A program made the position numbers and the translations under genes. From assembly GCF_001949145.1 (NCBI RefSeq), contig NW_019091552.1, positions 215,899 to 279,898 of the forward strand: a DNA stretch of 64,000 nt. Direction: 5' to 3'. This DNA is from Acanthaster planci (taxonomy: Eukaryota > Echinodermata > Asteroidea > Valvatida > Acanthasteridae). Shown here one piece after another: positions 48,513-61,400 of the stretch (the stretch's first letter is position 1; every line of letters begins with the position of its first letter). A model generated the notes under the pieces. It had not been told where the DNA came from. It saw only the letters and a program-made list of their open reading frames with translations, and did no database searches.

Positions 48513-51500
48513 TAAATTCATTAAGTTTGAAGATGGCAAAACCCTGTGTTCTTATTTTCCACCATTTTGGACCGGCCATGAACTAAATCCAACTTGGTGA
48601 CGTCACCAAACACTAACCCACTGCAATAACCAAAGATAAAACTTATTTGTGGTTTGGGTCGCCAAAACCTTCCCCTGAATACGCCAAGCAATTCAGCCAA
48701 ATACCCCTTCTTTTCTCGGTTAAAAAGGGCCAGGAAACAAGAACAAAATTTTCGAAATAAAAACAGTTATCTGGTGCCATAAACTCCAGGGATTTTGGCG
48801 ACGCCCTCTTTAATTGATTAGGCTCATGGAATGCTACCCTGCAGTTTCTTGCACCAACCAACGCACCGTGCATTTGTGACACATGGATATATTTTCCTGC
48901 AGTCGAGGACATCCTACTGTTTTCCTTTTGGTTACACTTGATCTTTTTTCCGAGGGGATCCTCAATTATTTATTTATGATTTTCCAATGGGGGCCTCAAC
49001 TCCCTCGTGAACCGTCTGTCCAATAATTGTTCATCTAATTGCAGAAACAAAGTCACAAAGATGACACTGTGCCTTTGCTCTCATTTTTGTAACAAGCGGG
49101 AGACGGTAAGAATTTTTATGACTGGATTAACATAGGATCGTTGATGAGTTTATCACCATTCCTCACATGTCCATCGTACGTCGTTGGGCCGTGTCACAAG
49201 CTTTCAGTTTAACTCTGGAACCAAACATTTCCTCGTCAGTGTTCATTGAGGAAATGTTCATTGAGGAAAGATGATACATACTCAAAAGGATTTACCCGGC
49301 ATATTTCAAACTGAATTACGTCCCCAGCTGCAGGCATCATTATACACAGTTTTTTGATTGTTTTATTTTGACAGATCCGCCTCATCATAAGCAAACATGT
49401 TGTTTTCCCTTCGGACCCATGACTTCAAGGTGTTTTGCCCGTAAAAGCACACTAAGTCAATGTGATGCCTGCCATCCCATCCGTTCAATCTGTTAGCTCA
49501 ACAGAGAAAAGCAAACTGGACGTCAAACTAAAGTTAAAAGTGGCAACAAAATGGTGTACGAAGAGAAGAGGGGTGTGTCCTCTCGCTCCGAATTTGATGA
49601 AATCACGCGATAACAGGAGGATAACAAGGGTGATAATGGATATACGCGACGTTGTATCAACAGTATGACAAGTTGGAGCGATTCATCCGATACTGTCTCG
49701 ATTGTTTCCACCACGGTTTCGGTAAATAATTCATTTTGCCATGTTCTCCTTGATATCCTACATTGGAAATAATGAGAATCCTCCGCACTGCAGTAACAGA
49801 AAACCCATACTAATCAAGTTGGTCCGTCTGTAATAATGACTTATTCCCATATCAAAACAAGGGGCTGATTATACCCTGTGAGAAACCTTGTGCGCGGCAT
49901 TTAGCCTTTTGAAAAAAAAATGTAGACTCAATGCTCTGCATGTTGGCCAACGGCAACGATATTTGACATAATTATCATGACCAAAAATAACTGATTAGCA
50001 CCATACTTTAATTAATATTTATTTATCAAACACGATGTAAGGACTGGTGATCTTTTTATCAAGTCGTTTCGATTATATCACCAAAGAAACCCAAAAAAGA
50101 CAACCTTTCCTATTGTACGTGTCCTATCTTTGCCCTTTTGGGAACATTTTTCTTTTGTCTGTTATTAAAATGTTATTTCACATCTTCTACCTTCGAAATG
50201 TGAGGCTTTGCAAAAAAGAGTACAATTCCAGTGAAAAGTCATCGATAGTGTTCAAGTTTTCGTGACAGGTTTTTTTTTTTTTACCGTGCTGAAACCATGC
50301 ACAGTTCTTAAAAACTGCACAAGTACCATAACTTCAAAACCTCAAACACTGTCAATCTGACATCACCTTAAGAATTTCTTTAAACATAATTTCCGAGTGC
50401 GGGATCAAAAAGGAGACAATGACGACGAAGGCTAATAATCATACGACACATACATATATGTAGTCCAGGAAACGAGAAATCATGTAATTCTGTCAATCGT
50501 AAACACGACCTCATGGACAATTGACCAGAATAAATACTATATAACAATTGCAAATAAACAAACAAGTCACAGGTGTTCGAACTTTTTCAATTTCATTCCC
50601 CCCTGGGAAATTGCCCCGGCCCATCGTTCCGTCCAAACCAATAGATTCAAGGCCATCAATGTTACTCTCATCTATATTCAGAAATCCCAAGTCCTCAAGG
50701 CAATGCTGAGCCATAAATCTTAGAATGAAGTAAAGTTTGTGAAATATATATCTAATTTTGGTTGGAGAGACTTTCAAATAAAGCAATCAAATATCAAATC
50801 ATATTCATTTGTAATTTAGGAAAGTGCAAGTATTATATCATCTTTATCAATAAACCTAACTCGAAAACATAGTATATGCCAGGCATAGACGATTTCTCAT
50901 GGAGTTGCCGATTGATATGTCTTATATATGCTTTTCAGTGAAAGAAAACATTAAATGACACTTAATGAGTTTTACGTATGACTTAGTCTCTGTACTTTAC
51001 ACGGCATAGTCCTGAGGGGGCTGGCTATGCCATGTTGCAGAAGCAATGAAGTTTTACAAGCCCCTTTTAGTTACTGCTTAACAATACAATACAGGTGTGG
51101 TGAGAGACTTCACTTCGGCATTAGAAACGGATGGGCAAAGCCTCCATCCCTCCTTCAAGAAAAGCAATTCACAGGGTATGTCAGTTAAGATAAGACAAGG
51201 TAAACACAAGAAAAAGCAAGACAATAATTAACTTTCTATATTAAGTACCGTTCTTGAAAGGATATTAATTATATGATCTCTAAATTAATTTTATAATTTA
51301 TGAATTATATCTATAAAAGAGAGATACCAACTGAAACAAAAGTAAAAAATGAATAGGACTCTCCAACCCTAAATATCAGTTGCAAGTTTTCAGTTGTGCC
51401 AGTCCAAGGACTCCTAATCAATAACTATTCCTTTTGTATACCCACTTTGCTAAATTGTTCTTTTTGCATTTGACAGTCAAAATGACAGTACATAAATAAA

Positions 51501-52917
51501 CTTAAGAAAACTATATACTTCTCGAAAAATTTGGAATAATGAGCCCATCTTGCAATAAAAACCCAATGTGTCACGGAAAAGTATTATGAGCCGATAACAC
51601 CAAACACACAAAATGAACCAAATTCCCAAAGAACTGTACTTTTTTGTACTTATTCAATACATAAATGAACGTAATTATCTTATTAGCTCTTGGAGTAAAA
51701 TATAACCTGTTAAGTTGAAATTAAACTACGCCTTAAAGGTGTCAGAAAGGTGACAAGAGACTTTGTTACACCCCCCAAAATTCTTAAACTATTAATTTCC
51801 AAAAAGAACCTGTGGTACTCTCTTGTGAGATACCATACAATCATGTACGTCTAAAACAAGTTCCACATGTATTTGTACCGGAATATTATCAAAGTTGTGA
51901 CACGAAAATTGCTCGTAGGCCTATGTCAGTTTTAATGACTACAGTCAGACTTCTTGGACATAAAAATGAAAAGTGACATGTTAGGCTTTCCTTGTGGTGT
52001 TTGCCATTTTGGAAAAACAACTACAACTATTAACTGTTATATAGAAACATTCAGATAGCGTTTATTGCGCGCGCTATGTTTACAAGAGTAAATCTCATAA
52101 AAGAATTTTTTTGGGATAGTCATGTACCCCCAGCAATGCCTAAACATTTTCTTCTACAACTTTCCCGCTTTGGCTTATTTACTGTTATCACTTCTATCAT
52201 CTAAACTTGTGATATTTACAAAGAACCATAGGTTATATTCCCTAAAATTAACAAAGCTTAAGTCTTCGGTGTCTAATGCAGAGTTTTTTGGCAGTCGCGT
52301 CTGTGAGGAAATGGTTAATCTCTACGTCAGTCGGGTCTAATTTGAAAATCTTATGCAAGAAACTGAAGTAAGATCATGAAGGTGCATTTATATCTGTTAA
52401 CGTCTTGTTCAAATAATTTGTTAACATCATTTGAGGTTTTTTATATTTCGAATATATATATGTTTGGGAAAAGTTTAGAGTAACATATCCTAAATGATAT
52501 CTTGACCTAAAGAGACCCCTGACATCCTGCACTTATATTTTGTTATCGGTTTGTTACAAGAGAGTTGTGGAAAAAGTCATAATTTTATTTTAATGTCTTT
52601 TTCACTGTATAGTTTCAAACAGTAACCCGGTTTTACGATCTTGGTCGTGCAATTTATATATTTTAGTGACACCCACGCGGCTGGCTAACAAGTTCAGCGT
52701 AATTTCTACAGAAACCCATTCATTGTGTCCTGTGTTAATTCAGGTTGGCTAGTTGAAAGAAGGTGGTGGAAAACGAATTTGTTAGAAACAAAATTGAAGG
52801 ACGTGGTCATTTCACAACTGGAAACGCCCACCCCGATGACTGTCAGCTATACGTGTACTAGTCTTCGACTCTAGGCGCACGTTCGTGATTTCTTCTCTCC
52901 TGAGGCTCGCAAACAAA

Positions 52918-52979
52918 TCAGGACAGGTTTGTCATTCTTCTTGCCAGTGCAGCGACGTTTAGGCACGTGTTTAGAAGAT
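52918..52979 (-). CDS. Gene A exon 6 with the stop codon
   Basis: A strong acceptor (GTGTTTTCCCCTTTGCAG) precedes DLLNTCLNVAALARRMTNLS and TGA in the required phase 1. A competing phase 2 reading is also open for 36 residues (from SSKHVPKRRC to SRTCA, then TAG), but no upstream gene A exon ends in phase 2. An alternative splice form using that frame is possible. The 3' UTR extent is unknown. Confidence 0.5.
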
Positions 52980-55388
52980 CTGCAAAGGGGAAAACACATC
53001 AAAGAAACAGCAATGGTGAGAACCGTGCAAGTAAATGTGAAGGCATTTTTAGGGGGGCATCGGCAAAACTTCCTGTTTGGTGCGTTCAGGTGGAGAAGCA
53101 TTTTCGAGACCCGTGATATGTGACCATAACAAAATCAAATCGATTGAAAAACTGACAACAACTTGTTGTTGTTGTTTCTCATTAATCCATCAGTGTCGAG
53201 TCCCGATATTGAAATTTTCGATACGTGCACATTGCTGATTAGCCCCAATCGTATTTAAAACATGATAAAAGCCACTTTTCGCCTCTCCGACGAGATGGAA
53301 TTGGCTTATCGTCATGAAAGGAAATGCAGGTAAGATTAATGGCACGTGGTAGTGTTAATTCGTGGAATATAAAAAGAATCCCATCTTTAAAGCATGGTTG
53401 GTCATAATCCACACCTTTATAATACTTGTTTTGCATTTATACCGAATGTCACATCACACCGACTACACACCGTCGCATATGAACGAGGCTTTAGGGCAAA
53501 ATGTCAACATTCGGAATATGAAAGTAATATATTGTCGTATTATGTAATATGGGTGCCAGGCTAACGGGTGAGGCTCAAGTCGATAACGCGTTGAATGAAA
53601 CAAACTTAAAAGCTCCAAATTTTGGAAGGAAATTTAATAACCTTTAAAACTGCTACGTTATTGACTTGCCCATTATAATTACCGGCACGCCTTTTAGGTT
53701 GGGATTGTGTTGCAGTGGATATTCAGCTCAACTTGTTTCCACGCAAACCTATTACAATAATACTAACAAGATCTAAAGACTTGTGTTTTTTTGGAAGTAG
53801 AAAGAAAGTGGCAGTTTTTCAATTCTGAGATGAGGGCGCTATTTTGATGTCATACAAGGTACTCTTTGTCAAACGACCATAAGAAAAGTACAATCTTCAA
53901 TCCTTCTAACTCATGCATCTACATTTTTGAGGAAATATTGGTCAGTATTATTGTCCAAACAAGCTGTGTAACATAAAAACCAGGTTTGAAGTAGAGGCTT
54001 CTCCAAGAAATATGTAGAAAAGTATGATACGTATATCGAATTGTACACAAAGCTATGGAGACACACTTGTTCTGCCCTGACTGACATCACGCCTTGGTTC
54101 ATGAATATGGAAATACACAAACTTGGTGCAAGAGTGGTCGTAATATGAAAATAAAGCTGTGCTTCGTGTATTTTAGTCATAAAAAATCTATCACGTGGTT
54201 CCTTTTAAAACCCAATTTACTAACAGCGTTGGGTGGTTGCATCATATGCACGTCAACGGAGGTGTCGCAACTCACCTTTAAGTTTGTTAGTTTCCCACGT
54301 GCCGTCGCTGTTAATTACGTACTGGAGGGCGTGAGGACAGGTTCGAAACACTTCGAACAGCTGGGACACACCTGCGGGGATTTTGATAACGAGGTTTTTT
54401 TCGAGAATAACAACCAAATGGAGATTCATTTCACTGGCACAGTTTCACTGAAACTTTGGTATCTCAGATGATAAGGCACCTTTGTAGGCCCTAGTAGTCA
54501 GATTTATTAGCTCATGATATCTCATTTCAGATTTGCAATACATCATCGAATTTCCAAGGTTTATTTTTCATGACTTCTGTCATATTGTCAGTCTCTAATA
54601 TTACTAACGGTAAATCATATGTTTTCAACAAATCTATGTTCCAAAAAGAAAATGTTATTAAGGCAATGGGTATTGACTTATTGCACAATAGATATTTCTT
54701 TATGAATTAAAAAAATATTTAACTTTTTGCTTACAATTTTTGCTAGTCAGAAAAAAAGTTGAGTTAATGCTCATCTCACTAAAAAGCGCCCCTCAGTGAA
54801 ATTGTTCTGTACAGTCCAATGATTTGAAAGCAGTCTTAGTGTGGTGAGTGTTCATCTACTTCTTGGAAAAATTCTTCTCAATCTCTCCCTATAAGATAAC
54901 CGTGAGCAGCTGTACTTACCGTTGGCAAACTTGTCAATATTGACGACATTGACCTCTGTGGACTGGCCAGGCGATGCTGTGTTTCGCACCTCTTCGCCGC
55001 CCAGCTTCGACATCTCGTTGAGGAAGGCATCTTTAGGGAGAAACACATTAAGGAATAGGGAAATTCTACGTTCTCGAGTCAATCGTATAGACTGTCATTA
55101 GAGTGGTTTGCTGTCATTGATGAAGTTAATTGGTGGTGCATTAGAGATTACCACTTCTGTTTACTATTGATTTGTGTCGTCACAACCTGAGGCCCTACAG
55201 ACAGGCTTAAGAACGTAGAAGTTGAAATCACTTGACTTTGCCGTCAATTAAGTCAGAGTAAAATCCATCACTAGTTTGTCGAAAAATCAATTACATTTCG
55301 AAAACTGCTTACACAAGAGGAAGTTTATTAAGGGTGAAAAAAGTTTAGTTACTGCTGCTGATATTGCTGTTGATGTAAAACTTGTCTA

Positions 55389-55419
<31 letters not shown>

Positions 55420-58400
55420 CAAAACAAAACAAAACAAAAACAAAACGAAACAAAACAAACCAAAACAAAAAGCAATGAACAGTACCGTCCCAAACACATG
55501 TTTTCTACAACTAGCAGAAAACAATCTAGTAAGTACATAGGAATTAAGTATTACAAGAGAAATCCTTAGTTACTTTATGTTTAAGTGTTTAGAGGATTAC
55601 GCTGAAAGTACAACAAGGAATATTAAAGGGTATTTCAGCAATGACTTTTTTGGGGGGTAGGGGTTTGGTAGGCTGAGCTTTTCTGCAAATTTACACCCTT
55701 CTTCAATGTATGAAAACTTCCCTCTGGGTTGAATGTATTGAAAAGTGCGCTTTTTACCATTTATAATTGTTTATGCTTTTCTGGAAAACTGAGACATGAT
55801 TCAGTAGACAGGTTTCCCTCTAAATTGTGATTAAGAATCTAGGCCCTATACTCACTTGCTCGGTGGTTTATTGCAATATACGTAACAATGAATCACCTAG
55901 GAACAGAAAAAGCAGACCAGCAAAACAATTCACAAGGTTTTTTATCCACAATCCAAAGTAATATTGAATTTTTCCATCCAGGACGACATCACAGTTTTGT
56001 TCATGAATATGGAAATCCTCAATGGCAGAAAAATAAAGACAGCGAAATACCCTTTAAAACGGTAAAACACAAGTGGAAACTGGGATACATCGGGAGACAA
56101 AGGTGACATTTTAAGGAATGCATCGCAATAACTGTTCAAGACCGCCGGGAATTGTGACTGGAAATGTAAAATGGAAAAAAATGCATCGGTGCAGAGGGGG
56201 TGGGTGATCGGAGAAGGTCGGTACGGACCACAGCTTACGTTAACTGCACTATAGAAATGACAAGTTGTAGTTTTGCTGTGACTTGTTAGGCCTGCGTTAT
56301 CAAAGTCGGTATCAAACCGGCTGTTTGCTGTGTGCTTTGGATTCAACTTTCACCGTCGTCTCTTCACAGGCCCTCCATCGGGCTTGCTCGCGTAACATAA
56401 AACCCGCGTCTTCGAAACGGGGTCGCGCCGTTACGATACGTAACGGCGGGATAACCAGACGGGCTCCCGTGTCACTCGAATCATACATTATTCACTCTCG
56501 ACTGAAACTTGCCAACTCTAGAGAAACCTTAAACCAACTCTGATGGGACTTTTGTGACACAGTTACATAAAACAAACACTTGGAGATCTTACTGACGATG
56601 CGTGACGGCCGGTTTTTAGGATTTAGCTGCTACACAACAAAGCCGATCAGGGTGTAACTATTTGGCCTGACAACACTGAGATAAAAAAGAAACAACTCGG
56701 GCAAATAATTTCCCTGGAAAGGCTCAAGAGTTGAGGGAAGATTGAATTTTTGAAAATGATTTTCGGAGTTCATTCTACTACTGGGCTTCACTACCCACAC
56801 GACACCCTACGTCATAGTCTGATTGCTAGCGACATAGATCCCGCTTCCGCTTTTGCATTGTGGTGATTTTTTTAAAAAGTTGCACCCCGACATGGCGTCG
56901 TAAATCTTTCATTGCATTATGTTCCATCTCGGCCTCTATGTGATGGCTATAACGGACTTACAGTGTATACACAAGAAGAGGATTGTCAGGTCCGTGAACC
57001 AGACTACCAAACTCTGTGCCAAAGCAATGATCTATCTGCTCTAGGTGGCCTATAGTGAATGACTGTTAAAGAAACCCCAGATGTTTCTTAGGGTCGTTAG
57101 GGTTGCCAAATAGTGAACAAAATAAACATTCTACATTTTGAGGTTTGGGTGACACACAAATCATGGATGTCATGCGTTATACTGTGGCTGAAGTGAACCA
57201 GTGAAAGTTTCTTCCTAGCATTTAAAAATTGAAATGGTGTCAAAGCTTTGAATTTTAAAAATCGCCCTCACGTGTCTTTTTAAATGTACTATTCGTGAAT
57301 ACAATGGCCTCGTTCCCATTCGGTAATATTATGGCATAAAGACATACTGAACACTGATTACTAAGCTCTTCGTCAGATTTTCCGTGCGTTGCACACTATT
57401 TTCTTTTCTGGCGTAAATTATCTGTTTATATTTGAGATTGCTTGAACTCCACAAATAAACAGAATAGATAAGGACTTGTTAAATACCACTGACCTTTTGC
57501 TGTACGGTTACGTGCAATGCGATATGTCAGCCTGACGGCAATATCCGTCAAGCCATACACTTATTGCATTTCTATACAAACAAGCTTTCGTAAAGACAAT
57601 AACATCTCAAATTCTCAACCTCGCAAGGAGAAGACAAGACGAAACGCGGAATTTTTCTTTCATACAGGGGCGGAAATAAGGGTGTTTTTTTATTAGAGCA
57701 CTCCCGTCCAGGGGTACAATGTACTACCCAATAAGGGGTATCCAATGGGAGGGGGTGGGGTTGGGGAGCACCTGCCCCTCTGGAGACTTTTTTTAGGCAT
57801 CATAAGCACCAACACCTCAGAAACGGTACTGACATCATTATTTTTGGAAGGGCAGGATTTTGGAAGAAAATTAGGACAATCGCCCATCCCTGAACTCGAA
57901 AATACACCACTGTGTAAGAAAAAAACAAAATACAGAAAATATAGTTACAAATGCGCCACTCGAAAAAGAAATTCACTACTGTTTGAATTTTATGACGTGA
58001 TACAAGTACATATATCTTACCTTGGACGTCTCTCTTGCCGATACCAACCGTCGAGTGCATCTTGGCCAGCCTTGCAACGGAATTGGGTGTGGGCCTATCT
58101 CGCTTGTTTAAAACAAAGGCATCTGTGAGGAATTAAAGGCGAAGTAAAATTCACTGAAATGTTCAAAGGATTCTCTTATCCGCCACACCACGAATACGTT
58201 TTAATACCAGCAAATCTAAATAATCTCAGATCTCATTTCGGGGACTTGCTGTTTTCCTTTTAGGTTAATGCAGATCATTCACGTGCGTTATTTTCAAGGT
58301 CAAGCTCCCCTTGCCCTCTCGGGAGGGAAACAGGTTTTCACGGACCACTCGCATTGCACCAGCCGAAGGCGATAATCAGGTCCATTTTTTTCAAGAGTGA

Positions 58401-61400
58401 GGACCTTCTTCATTACGGTTTCATAGGGCTGGCATTTTTCGCTTGACCTTTTGTGTTAATGCATATGGTATTAGGCCCATATATTTGGTTCGGAAGAATG
58501 TGCCCGCGCTGGGTATACTATATGCGATATGACTGGGTGCAAGGCTGGAACGTTTGAGAATTGTATCATGCCAAGTTACCGTCATTCCAGTGTTGTAGTC
58601 GAGTACTTTCCGAGTACCAACGTTCTTTGCAAAATACTGACCTGGGTAAGAGGGAATTACGCCAGAGGGCACAGGCATTTGATGGTAAATGTGCAAAGGT
58701 GAGATTGCAAAATAAATGTTAGACTTCAGACATTCCCAGTTGTGTAAAATTTAAGTTTTAAAGAAAAAAAGTACCCGGAAAGTACTCGGCCGAGTAAACT
58801 GCATTGAAAATGTTTCCAGACCCATTCTAGCTCGTGCCCCGTACGTTTTTCAGTCAGGTTTCGTCACGACCTCGGTGGAACAGAAAATAATCTCAATGCT
58901 CATCGCCCTGAAAAAGAGAAACCTGATTCAGGCTAGATTTCCTGAAAGCAGTGTTTTCGCAATTTCTTTGGAATCCAGACTTATTCCCTAAAGAGGGGCA
59001 GGCAGTCACTTTTCGCCAACAACCGGCCTTGCATCTGATCTGATGACGGAACAACTGCTCTGAAATACCATCGAACTTCTATGGGCACTCCACGCAGGGA
59101 CTTGCGTTAGCAACCGATCGCGTTACGGTGACTCAGCCCTTCGTTTTTGGCCCGATATTAAAACATAGCCTAAGTAGCTAAATCCGATTAATTCGTAAAC
59201 CGTCATTTGCCTGCTAAAGTGCCCACCGCGAGACAGAGAAAGAGAGCGGGAAAGAGTGCTCTAAATGTCCAATACGACGACCTATTTTATCAGATCGCAC
59301 ATCCATTTACGAGCTGATCTGTGGACGATTTAATAAAATCACACCTACGGCGGAGTGGGTGAAGAAACACGTTCAATTACATCGACAAGCTTGCGGCTTT
59401 TTTTACAAAACAGGAACGCTGATAATTGATTTGACTGCGGCAGTATGTGACAGTAAGAGGATCGAGGGCTGCAAAAACTGTGGCAAATTTGGAGGATAAC
59501 AGGCATAATGGTCTTAAATTGGATATTGTGTTTCTTGAAGTTGATATCATCTTCAACGCCCTTCCATGCACTCGTTTCTTTACAAACATATTCCCAAGTC
59601 TGCGAACGCTAAACAATCGGGAGCCTATTCTTTGTACCTTATCAGTCAAATATCTTTTCACATTTTATGTTTTTGAACATAGATTTGATCCTCACGGAAA
59701 TTTTTAATTGATCAACAGTAAAAAGTTAGACAGCCATTCTTTGATTAAAAACATTAAACAACGAAATCGGTGAGGATTTATTGTTGAAACCAACCCGACT
59801 ACCTAACATCGTTTAAAAACAAGGCTTTTGAAGCAAAATGCCGATATTGAGACAGGTGGAAGTGATAGACTTTCGTATTATCTGATATGGGTGCCATGCT
59901 TATCTCTGACCTTCAAGTCGACGAACGCACTGAACTTGGCTGAAAACGCATTAGCCACCACACTGCCCCCCTTTGGTTCTCGCAACCCCCCGCCCATTAT
60001 AGTAGAAGCTGTGTGTCATGTGCCTGTTATACTGCCTTAACGGCACGCTGCGTATTGGTGATAACTGAATTATTGGGCTTCATCTGTTAATAGCGGAGGA
60101 AGTCATGTAGGGTTGTTATAAAGCACTAAAAAGTCTAGAGAAAGTGCAGAAAATGGTTGCCAAAATTTGATCAAAACAAAAAATTATTATATTAAAGACA
60201 TTCAACTTGAGCTTTTCGAGTGAATGTTGGTTGAGTGACACGAAAAGGACGTTTCATGGCAGTGTAATTCTTAATTTGTTAAAATTGAATATATTATGTT
60301 CAATATTATTAATAGCGATAATGATTAACATTCAAAGTTTGAGACTGATCAATAGTGAGGAGTGAAACGCGGTATTTTGAGTAATAGGCATATGATGCCG
60401 AATCACCAGTGGCGTAAATTTAAGCCGGAAATCGGGGGATATACGGGGATTGGAATTTTTGAGGGGGCTGACTTGCCCAGTCATGGAAATTTGAAAAGGG
60501 GGGGGGGCTGACACCATATGAAACCATATAGGAAGCGATGTTCATGAGATGTACATCTTTAATATATATTACATTCCTATACAGTCTAACATCAGAATGC
60601 CATATTTATGGCTTCGTATGTTCCCCCTTCTTTGAGTGATATTGAATATATTTTAGTCGTTGGGAAGTCCGAAAAATTCGTCACAATGCGCTTTAATTTT
60701 TTTGCTCACCACAAAAAATACCCCCTTTACTTTACAGCCATGCAAATCACTGTTTTCTTTTATTTTCTCATATTAATCTGTTCCAGAGGGGGAACAAAAC
60801 TTCCCAAACGCTTGTTTTGATAAATAATTATTTCATTTTCAAAAGTTCTGACCTCAGTAAGTAATGACATTCAAATGAATGTTATATTTTTATTCGGTGA
60901 TTCTTTGAAGCCAAGTTACGCTACACAGACCCTCCCTCTTGTCATTGGTAATGCTTTGATTTATCACGGGCAAAGCCACCGGAAATACAATCCTATGAAT
61001 AACTGACATCAATTTGCCTCTACTTGTCAAAGAAATGTCGAAAACATTTAGGTCTCTTGATTGGAAAAAGGTTTGCAAAAGGCCAGTATGCGAATGCCTG
61101 CAGGTCATATTCGAAGCGCAGGGTTAGGGAAGCGTGTTGGTTGTTAGTAAAAAAAGAATTAGTCTTTCAAATACTACCGTTCAAATAGTAGCTTGCTCTG
61201 TATTCTGCCAATACAGACCAGGCTGACTTAAATTAGTTTGCGATAGTAACCGTCACGGATTTCGGACAGCCTGCACATATAAATAAATAAAACAAAAAAC
61301 ACTTGACGCCCCTAGGCTGGTCATTAAAACGGCTAAACAACACGAGTGGAAACTCTTTTCGCATTAAATGTCTTCAGGAACTTCAGATGGTGGTAATGAT

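Larger units (their letters stand above)
42760..52917. other. Region between genes A and B
   Basis: It contains the diverged tandem repeat (42.9 kb), the fold-back element (45.6 kb), a 20-base A run (45283), R4 copy 2 and a TGACGTCA at 48598. A weak minus-strand candidate at 50.6 kb (acceptor TTCATTCTAAG, then FMAQHCLEDLGFLNIDESNI) has no clear donor. Confidence 0.35.

Noticed and set aside
54094-54471. 125-codon plus-strand frame
   Set aside because: It overlaps gene A exon 5 on the other strand and begins in a dispersed-repeat core; the minus-strand exon explains the codon structure better.
58421-58696. Minus-strand frame with MPVPSGVIPSYP before a CCCAG|GTCAGT border
   Set aside because: Its donor is in phase 1 but its only possible acceptor enters in phase 0, which cannot follow gene A exon 2; the border looks equally like an acceptor.
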